Shown here piece by piece: positions 6,428 to 10,683 of a stretch of DNA of 10,683 bases (its first letter is position 1; each line of letters opens with the position of its first letter). Below the pieces are notes generated by a model. It was not told where the DNA came from, did not search any database, and worked only from the letters and a program-made list of their open reading frames with translations. Made by a program: the position numbers and the translations under genes. This stretch comes from JAZLIC01 sp045617225 (GTDB taxonomy: Bacteria > Bacillota > Clostridia > Monoglobales > Monoglobaceae): assembly GCA_045617225.1 (NCBI GenBank), contig JAZLIC010000022.1, forward strand, positions 1-10,683. The letters run 5' to 3'.

Positions 6428-6591
6428 CAGCAAGGTTTGAAGGTTACACACTCTGTATTGCAAGAGCTTTTGCAATCGCATGTTCCACCAACCTTGATAC
6501 AAGGAGCGGTGCACTTTTCACCTGATTCATTATAGGCACAGGTTGTTACATCACAAACAATGCCTGAAATTGAGTGCTTTGAATTTTCCAT
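6424..6591 (-). CDS. DUF1540-like small cysteine-rich protein, probably sporulation-linked
   Basis: A short gene encoding 55 residues. Ten are cysteines, at positions 13, 18, 27, 31, 38, 40, 44, 48, 54 and 55. The N-terminal half SGIVCDVTTCAYN-GEKCTA (9-29) and the later TECVTF (46-51) match the DUF1540 pattern as I recall it (Cys-Asp-Val, Cys-x-Tyr-Asn, Cys-Thr-Ala, Cys-x-Thr-Phe). The extra CDC and terminal CC give it more cysteines than the basic pattern. There is no signal peptide or membrane segment, which suggests intracellular metal binding or disulfide cross-linking; this is inference. Translation support is good: ATG with AAGGAG (6601-6606) nine bases upstream. A near-consensus sigma-G-type promoter lies upstream, suggesting forespore expression. 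A metal-binding peptide or natural-product precursor is possible, but no modifying enzyme is nearby. Confidence 0.85.
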   Translation of the reverse strand: MENSKHSISGIVCDVTTCAYNESGEKCTAPCIKVGGTCDCKSSCNTECVTFKPCC

Positions 6592-6610
6592 AATTCTCTT
6601 CTCCTTTTCC

Positions 6611-6634
6611 TGTCTTGGTTATTTATACAAGACA
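6611..6634 (-). promoter_or_regulatory. Inverted repeat in the DUF1540 leader, next to the ribosome binding site
   Basis: TGTCTTG (6611-6617) and CAAGACA (6628-6634) are perfect 7-bp arms around a 10-base AT-rich loop. In the minus-strand transcript the hairpin ends four bases before the AAGGAG site of the DUF1540 gene, so it could modulate initiation or protect the 5' end. It also overlaps a candidate plus-strand promoter, so an operator is equally possible. Confidence 0.4.
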
Positions 6635-6642
6635 ATTATAGT
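6615..6642 (+). promoter_or_regulatory. Candidate promoter for the metallophosphoesterase gene
   Basis: TTGGTT (6615-6620) and TATAGT (6637-6642) are spaced 16 bases, with four and five matches to consensus. Transcription from near 6649 would give a leader of about 65 bases before the GTG at 6715. It is a moderate match only. Confidence 0.35.
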
Positions 6643-6670
6643 TTAACTACAGTGATTTCTATAGCAGTTA

Positions 6671-6700
6671 TAGTATGCACATTTATAAAATTTTTATGCA
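6671..6700 (-). promoter_or_regulatory. Sigma-G-type promoter of the DUF1540 gene
   Basis: On the minus strand TGCATA (6700-6695) and CATACTA (6677-6671) are separated by 17 bases. B. subtilis sigma-G promoters have a GHATR-type -35 and a CATxHTA -10 about 18 bases apart, so both boxes fit and the spacing is within the usual tolerance. The predicted start near 6664 gives a leader of about 73 bases that includes the inverted repeat at 6611-6634. Sigma-F has overlapping preferences and cannot be excluded. Confidence 0.55.
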
Positions 6701-6714
6701 AAGGAAGTGATACC

Positions 6715-7416
6715 GTGGCAATTTATGCAATTTCAGACCTTCATTTGGCAATAAGCACAGATAAACCGATGGATGTTTTCGGCGGAGTTTGGGAAAACTA
6801 TATTGACAAACTTGCCGAAAATTGGCAAGCTTTAATAAAGCCGGAGGACACCGTTGTTATGCCCGGTGACACATCCTGGGCAACATATATCGAAAACGCA
6901 GTCGCAGATTTTGACTTTATTGATAAGTTAAACGGAACAAAGCTTATTCTAAAAGGAAACCATGACTATTGGTGGACAACGATGAGTAAGTTAAATCAAT
7001 TTTTAGAAAAAAATGAATTCAGAAGTATAAAGTTTTTGCAAAATAACGCCTATGTTGCGGATGGCACTGCAATATGCGGAACGAGAGGCTGGATTTTACC
7101 CACTTCCGCTTCTTACACTGCCGAGGACGATAAAATGTATGAGCGCGAAAAACAACGCCTTATACTTTCATTAGAGGACGCAAAGCGTCAAAAAGCTGAC
7201 AAAATTATTGTTGCACTGCACTATCCGCCCTGTGATAATGATATAAATTCTTCCGCCTATATTGATATAATGAAGGAATACGGCGTCTTTAAGTGTATAT
7301 ACGGTCATCTCCACGGATACGGACACAAACAGGCAGTAGACAGCGTAATCGACGGAATCGAGATGCAACTTGTATCTTGCGATTATCTAAAACTTAATCC
7401 CATAAAATTAGGCTAA
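6715..7416 (+). CDS. Metallophosphoesterase (calcineurin-like phosphohydrolase)
   Basis: A 233-residue soluble enzyme of the calcineurin-like metallophosphoesterase superfamily, with a binuclear metal centre; it probably hydrolyses a phosphomono- or diester whose identity cannot be read from sequence. All five family motifs appear in order: SDLHL (7-11, Asp8/His10), PGDTSW (50-55, Asp52), KGNHDYWW (80-87, Asn82/His83), LHYPP (168-172, His169) and YGHLHG (196-201, His198/His200). It fits the single-domain clostridial group I know as COG1768-type phosphohydrolases. The start is GTG at 6715 with AAGGAAG (6701-6707) seven bases upstream. A GTG 21 codons earlier would add a hydrophobic leader but has no ribosome binding site and runs through the divergent sigma-G promoter. 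The stop codon lies within the 3' terminator's A-tract. Confidence 0.9.
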   Translation: MAIYAISDLHLAISTDKPMDVFGGVWENYIDKLAENWQALIKPEDTVVMPGDTSWATYIENAVADFDFIDKLNGTKLILKGNHDYWWTTMSKLNQFLEKNEFRSIKFLQNNAYVADGTAICGTRGWILPTSASYTAEDDKMYEREKQRLILSLEDAKRQKADKIIVALHYPPCDNDINSSAYIDIMKEYGVFKCIYGHLHGYGHKQAVDSVIDGIEMQLVSCDYLKLNPIKLG

Positions 7417-7451
7417 AATCAAGTGTGAGAATATTACACTTGATTTTTTTT
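7415..7451 (+). terminator. Rho-independent terminator of the metallophosphoesterase gene
   Basis: ATCAAGTGT (7418-7426) and ACACTTGAT (7436-7444) form a perfect 9-bp stem with a 9-base loop. Seven Ts (7445-7451) follow, and upstream As extend the stem. The TAA stop (7414-7416) sits at its base. Confidence 0.9.
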
Positions 7452-7489
7452 GTAGAAAATTTGCCAAAAAATTCATATAAAACATTTAC

Positions 7490-7518
7490 TTTACAAATAT
7501 ACGACTTTATGGTACAAT
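7490..7518 (+). promoter_or_regulatory. Promoter of putP
   Basis: TTTACA (7490-7495) and TACAAT (7513-7518) each match the sigma-A consensus at five of six positions with ideal 17-base spacing. Transcription is expected near 7525, giving a leader of about 42 bases that ends in AGGAGG (7555-7560). Confidence 0.7.
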
Positions 7519-7566
7519 TGACTATAAAGTTTTTTGCTTTAAATTTATTTTCATAGGAGGATGAAA

Positions 7567-9138
7567 ATGGACAGTAGCACAATACAAATTTTATGCACAA
7601 TGATTGTGTATATGTTAATCGTTATCGGTATTGGTTTAGTATTTGCCAAGACTGCTAACAAAAGTTCTGAGAACTACTTTCTCGGCGGTCGTTCTTTAGG
7701 ACCGTGGGTTACTGCAATGAGTGCAGAGGCATCAGATATGAGCGGTTGGCTCTTGATGGGTCTTCCCGGTGTTGCATATTGGTGCGGCCTTGCCGATGCC
7801 GCCTGGACAGCAATCGGTCTTGCAGTAGGTACATACTTAAACTGGCTTATCGTTTCAAAACGACTTCGCCGTTACAGTATCGTGGCAGATAACTCTATCA
7901 CATTGCCGGAATTCTTCTCAAACAGATTCCGTGAGAAAAAGAAGATTATCTGCACGCTTGCAGCTTTGTTTATCTTAATTTTCTTTACCGTATATGCTTC
8001 AAGCTGCTTCGTAACCTGTGGTAAGCTTTTTGCAACACTCTTTGGTATGCCATATGTTTCAATGATGATAGTAGGTGCTGTTTTTGTTTTGGTATACACT
8101 ATCCTGGGCGGATTTTTGGCAGAAAGCGCTTCTGACTTTATGCAGGGAATTGTTATGTTTATTGCCCTCGTTTCTATCGTTACAATAGGCGTGGTTAAGG
8201 CGGGCGGATTTTCACAGATTGTTGAAAATGCGAAGAACATTCCGGGATTTTTGGAATTCTTTAATATTGCAACACCTGTAATTGACGAAGAAGGCGTACA
8301 ACAAGTAGTAGGCAATGCACCAAAGTTTGGTGCTGCCGCACCTTACGGACTTCTTACAGTTTTCTCTATGATGGCTTGGGGTCTTGGATACTTTGGTATG
8401 CCGCAGGTACTTTTAAGATTTATGGCAATCCGCAAGGAATCCGAGCTTAAAATGTCAAGACAGATTGCTATGATTTGGGTTCTTATATCACTTGCAGTTG
8501 CAGTATTTATCGGTATTATGGGCAGACAGTTGTTCCCGACTGCACTTCTTACAAAATCCGCTTCGGAAAGTATCTTTATTACACTTTCCACAAGTTACTT
8601 ACCACCTATTATTGCAGGATTTGTTATGGCAGGTATTTTAGCGGCAACAATCAGTTCTTCCGACTCTTACCTTCTTATTGCGGCTTCTGCATTTGCAAAG
8701 AATATCTATCAGGGTATCGCAAAGAAGAATGCAACCGATAAACAGGTTATGACTATGTCAAGATTAGCTCTTTTAGCTATCGCAATTATTGCGGCATTTA
8801 TTGCCCTTGATGAAAACAGTATTATCTTCACAATCGTATCATTTGCTTGGGCAGGCTTTGGTGCAACATTCGGACCGCTTATGCTCTTCTCGCTTTTCTG
8901 GAAGCGTACAAATCAAGCCGGCGCAATCGCAGGTATGGTTGGCGGTGCGGCTATGGTATTTATTTGGAAGCTTGTTATAAGCAAGCTCGGCGGTGCTTTT
9001 GCAATATACGAACTTTTACCTGCATTTATCTTCTCTGCTATCTGCATAGTTGTTGTATCACTTATCACTGCTCCTCCTTCAAAAGAAATTGAAGAGGACT
9101 TTGAAAAAGCAAAAGCAGGTGAAGGTTGCAATATTTAA
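7567..9138 (+). CDS. putP: Sodium/proline symporter
   Basis: Cytoplasmic-membrane transporter of the solute:sodium symporter (SSS) family, taking up proline with Na+. The 523 residues are close to E. coli PutP (502), with about 13 hydrophobic segments spread across the chain. The N-terminal signature SENYFLGGRSLGPW (34-47) is followed by SAEASDMSGWLLMGLPG (52-68). Its Asp57 corresponds to the essential Na+-site Asp55 of E. coli PutP. In the later Na+-site segment AATISSSDSYLL (359-370), Ser363/Ser364 align with Ser340/Thr341 of E. coli. WGLGYFGMPQVLLRFMAI (271-288) is also typical of PutP. The ATG at 7567 is chosen because AGGAGG is six bases upstream; the ATG at 7561 directly abuts that site. 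The gene has its own promoter and terminator. Proline specificity is inferred from overall PutP likeness. Confidence 0.93.
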   Translation: MDSSTIQILCTMIVYMLIVIGIGLVFAKTANKSSENYFLGGRSLGPWVTAMSAEASDMSGWLLMGLPGVAYWCGLADAAWTAIGLAVGTYLNWLIVSKRLRRYSIVADNSITLPEFFSNRFREKKKIICTLAALFILIFFTVYASSCFVTCGKLFATLFGMPYVSMMIVGAVFVLVYTILGGFLAESASDFMQGIVMFIALVSIVTIGVVKAGGFSQIVENAKNIPGFLEFFNIATPVIDEEGVQQVVGNAPKFGAAAPYGLLTVFSMMAWGLGYFGMPQVLLRFMAIRKESELKMSRQIAMIWVLISLAVAVFIGIMGRQLFPTALLTKSASESIFITLSTSYLPPIIAGFVMAGILAATISSSDSYLLIAASAFAKNIYQGIAKKNATDKQVMTMSRLALLAIAIIAAFIALDENSIIFTIVSFAWAGFGATFGPLMLFSLFWKRTNQAGAIAGMVGGAAMVFIWKLVISKLGGAFAIYELLPAFIFSAICIVVVSLITAPPSKEIEEDFEKAKAGEGCNI

Positions 9139-9147
9139 TATGATACC

Positions 9148-9182
9148 AAAAAGACTGAGCGATAATTCGCTCAGTCTTTTTT
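9148..9182. terminator. Bidirectional terminator between putP and the glycosyltransferase gene
   Basis: GACTGAGCGA (9153-9162) and TCGCTCAGTC (9167-9176) form a perfect 10-bp stem with a TAAT loop. It is flanked by AAAAA on the left and TTTTTT (9177-9182) on the right, so each strand reads stem then U-tract. The glycosyltransferase stop codon (9171-9173) and its last lysine and aspartate codons lie inside the stem and T-tract. Confidence 0.92.
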
Positions 9183-10091
9183 ATTACTTTTTTCTTTCAT
9201 ATAAAGGACCTTGCCGGCAGGATAGCCGATAATCGCTAAAAGCTTACCAAGCACAGTCTTTGGAATTTTTAAAATTTCTTTTGAAGAAAGGCCGCACAAC
9301 AAGCCGTCTCGCCACAGAGCAACAGCTTGCTTCACAAAGTATTTCGGAGCATATTTGAAATATCCAAGCGGCACAAGTTCCTCAAAGATATATTTGCGAA
9401 GGAATATTCTTTCCTTATAACGAACAGACGACGTCATCTGGTCGCCCTCGTTATCATAACGAACTTCAAGCGGCACATCAAAGTATAAAGTCTTATACTT
9501 TCTGCCCATTCTGCCCCAGATTATACCTTCCGGGAAGTAGTTTATACCACGTTCCTCAGGGAATGGAAACTCACGCATAACTTCTGTGCGTGTCATACCG
9601 CCGAAGCCACTTTTAAACTTATACTTAAAATGCATCTCCTCGTCATCACTTTTGATATAGCCATCTTTGCCAATCGGTAATGGCTCGCCTAAAATTTTAT
9701 CAAAATTATCAGGAGGGCACCGTCTTACTGCAATTCCTTTAAGTTCTTTGCGCATCTCCTCCGGTAAGCTTTCCCATGTATCGTGCATAAACTTAAAGGC
9801 ATTTGGAGTAAATGCGTCATCAGAATCTACGGTAACAAACATTTCGCCACTTGCAAGTTCTACCGCTTTGTTTACGGCAAAATGCTTACCTGACTTTTCT
9901 TGCCGAACATATATAATAGGGAAGCTATGCTCTGATGCGTTAAAGCCTTCTATTACTTCCTCTGTGTTATCTGTAGAGCCATCATCTACAACAATCCACT
10001 CAAAGTCTTTATACTCCTGTTTTACAAGACTTTCAAAAACACGATGCAAAGTTCTTGCACGGTTATAAGTTGGCGTAGCAACGGTAATCAT
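9171..10091 (-). CDS. Family 2 glycosyltransferase (GT-A fold)
   Basis: A 306-residue inverting glycosyltransferase of the GT2 superfamily, which transfers sugar from a nucleotide-activated donor, typically to surface polysaccharide or glycolipid. The N-terminal GT-A domain is clear: ATPTYNRARTL (5-15), the nucleotide-binding VVDDGSTDNT (34-43), SGKHFAVNKAVELASGE (67-83) and the metal-binding DSDD (89-92). The second half (about 160-306) is less conserved and has no obvious transmembrane helix, so the enzyme is probably cytosolic or peripherally membrane-bound through its basic, aromatic C-terminus. ATG at 10091 has GGAGG seven bases upstream. It lies 36 bases downstream of the antiporter gene on the same strand and may be co-transcribed with it. 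Donor and acceptor cannot be deduced. Confidence 0.88.
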   Translation of the reverse strand: MITVATPTYNRARTLHRVFESLVKQEYKDFEWIVVDDGSTDNTEEVIEGFNASEHSFPIIYVRQEKSGKHFAVNKAVELASGEMFVTVDSDDAFTPNAFKFMHDTWESLPEEMRKELKGIAVRRCPPDNFDKILGEPLPIGKDGYIKSDDEEMHFKYKFKSGFGGMTRTEVMREFPFPEERGINYFPEGIIWGRMGRKYKTLYFDVPLEVRYDNEGDQMTSSVRYKERIFLRKYIFEELVPLGYFKYAPKYFVKQAVALWRDGLLCGLSSKEILKIPKTVLGKLLAIIGYPAGKVLYMKEKSNKKD

Positions 10092-10127
10092 TTCACCACC
10101 TCCTTCGGCAAATAAGAATAGATAAAT

Positions 10128-10683
10128 TTATTTTTCTTTTCCCACCGCTTCAAGTTTTGATTTACGACGGTTTTTCACTTCGTCTGACATAGGTGTAATT
10201 TCACCTGCTGCCGAAAGTGCCATCTTGGTAAATAATGGGCCCAAAAGTTCATAAATAAGCACTGCAAAAAGTGTAATGTTTCTAATCAAGGCACCATCGC
10301 CGGGCAAATCCGCCGCCGCAACAGCACACATTCCGAGGGCAACGCCCGCCTGTGGCAGAAGCGTTATACCTAAATACTTGCAAATTTCAGGAGTACAATC
10401 AGTCGCCTTCGCACTGACAAAGGAACCTATATATTTACCGAGTGACCTGAAAATAATATACACAATACCTATTATAACAATTCCTATATCAGTAAATACG
10501 CCAAGTTCAAGCTCTGCACCGCTGATGACAAAGAAAAGTGCAAAAACAGGCGAAGTCCATTTATCGGTAGCAGTCATCAAATCATCTGCAAGAGGGCAGA
10601 TGTTACAGAATACCGTTCCAAGCATCATACATACCAAGAGTGACGAAAAGCCTATATGCACCGCACCTATATCAAACTCAATC
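10128..10683 (-). CDS. Cation:proton antiporter, C-terminal part (5' end beyond window)
   Basis: The C-terminal 184 residues of a membrane antiporter of the Na+/H+ exchanger-like CPA2/Kef family; the frame stays open to the window edge, so the start is missing. Several hydrophobic segments are visible: VHIGFSSLLVCMMLGTVF, SPVFALFFVISGAELELG, a long hydrophobic run to IIFRSLGKYIGSF, YLGITLLPQAGVALGMCAVAAA and NITLFAVLIYELLGPLF. The FFVISGAELEL segment and the LGKYIG...LLPQAGVALG region are typical of this family's C-terminal half. A short charged cytosolic tail ends the protein, with no TrkA-N regulatory domain attached. A GTG at 10659-10661 could act as a start, but upstream codons (IEFDIGA) look like normal family sequence and no ribosome binding site is evident, so truncation by the window is the better reading. 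Confidence 0.85.
   Translation of the reverse strand, partial: IEFDIGAVHIGFSSLLVCMMLGTVFCNICPLADDLMTATDKWTSPVFALFFVISGAELELGVFTDIGIVIIGIVYIIFRSLGKYIGSFVSAKATDCTPEICKYLGITLLPQAGVALGMCAVAAADLPGDGALIRNITLFAVLIYELLGPLFTKMALSAAGEITPMSDEVKNRRKSKLEAVGKEK

Noticed and set aside
6652..6714. N-terminal extension of the metallophosphoesterase resembling a membrane anchor or signal peptide
   Set aside because: Its GTG start has no ribosome binding site and the extension overlaps the divergent sigma-G promoter; the GTG at 6715 has AAGGAAG correctly placed and begins at the first conserved strand.

Overview
The window looks like chromosome from a spore-forming, anaerobic Firmicute of class Clostridia, probably a gut Oscillospiraceae/Ruminococcaceae-type organism. 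This is inferred from four things: an alpha/beta small acid-soluble spore protein, a SpoVB-type lipid flippase, Gram-positive ribosome binding sites (AAGGAG/AGGAGG) before nearly every gene, and moderate to low GC with AT-rich intergenic DNA. All genes appear intact except the last, which runs off the right edge.

Layout. Positions 1-254 hold no gene but carry a composite palindrome (21-84) and two copies of a palindromic repeat (102-180). A SpoVB-like flippase (255-1568, minus) and an RNase M5-like TOPRIM protein (1675-2289, plus) are divergent; their predicted promoters use the same -35 box on opposite strands. The TOPRIM gene converges on a SASP gene (2448-2657, minus) across a shared terminator hairpin. 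After an AT-rich 309-base gap come pgi (glucose-6-phosphate isomerase, 2967-4307), a small P-loop ATPase of unknown function (4393-4806) and thrC (threonine synthase, 4887-6383), all plus. A 55-residue, ten-cysteine DUF1540 peptide (6424-6591, minus) converges on thrC. It has a near-consensus sigma-G-type promoter that points away from a plus-strand metallophosphoesterase (6715-7416). Then come putP (sodium/proline symporter, 7567-9138, plus), a family 2 glycosyltransferase (9171-10091, minus) and the C-terminal half of a cation:proton antiporter (10128 to the window end, minus).

How the genes relate. There is no large operon; most genes look singly transcribed, with their own promoter and/or terminator. 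pgi, thrC and putP are housekeeping or nutrient genes. The flippase, SASP and probably the DUF1540 peptide form a scattered sporulation theme. Antiporter and glycosyltransferase, 36 bases apart on one strand, may be co-transcribed.

No large new defence, mobile or biosynthetic system is visible. The items most worth a second look are the ten-cysteine peptide with its sigma-G-like promoter and leader hairpin, the divergent promoters sharing one -35 box, the hairpin of reversed polarity between thrC and the peptide gene, the orphan P-loop protein, and the palindromic elements at the left end. Six starts were moved downstream from the longest open frame on ribosome-binding-site evidence (flippase, TOPRIM protein, SASP, thrC, metallophosphoesterase, putP).
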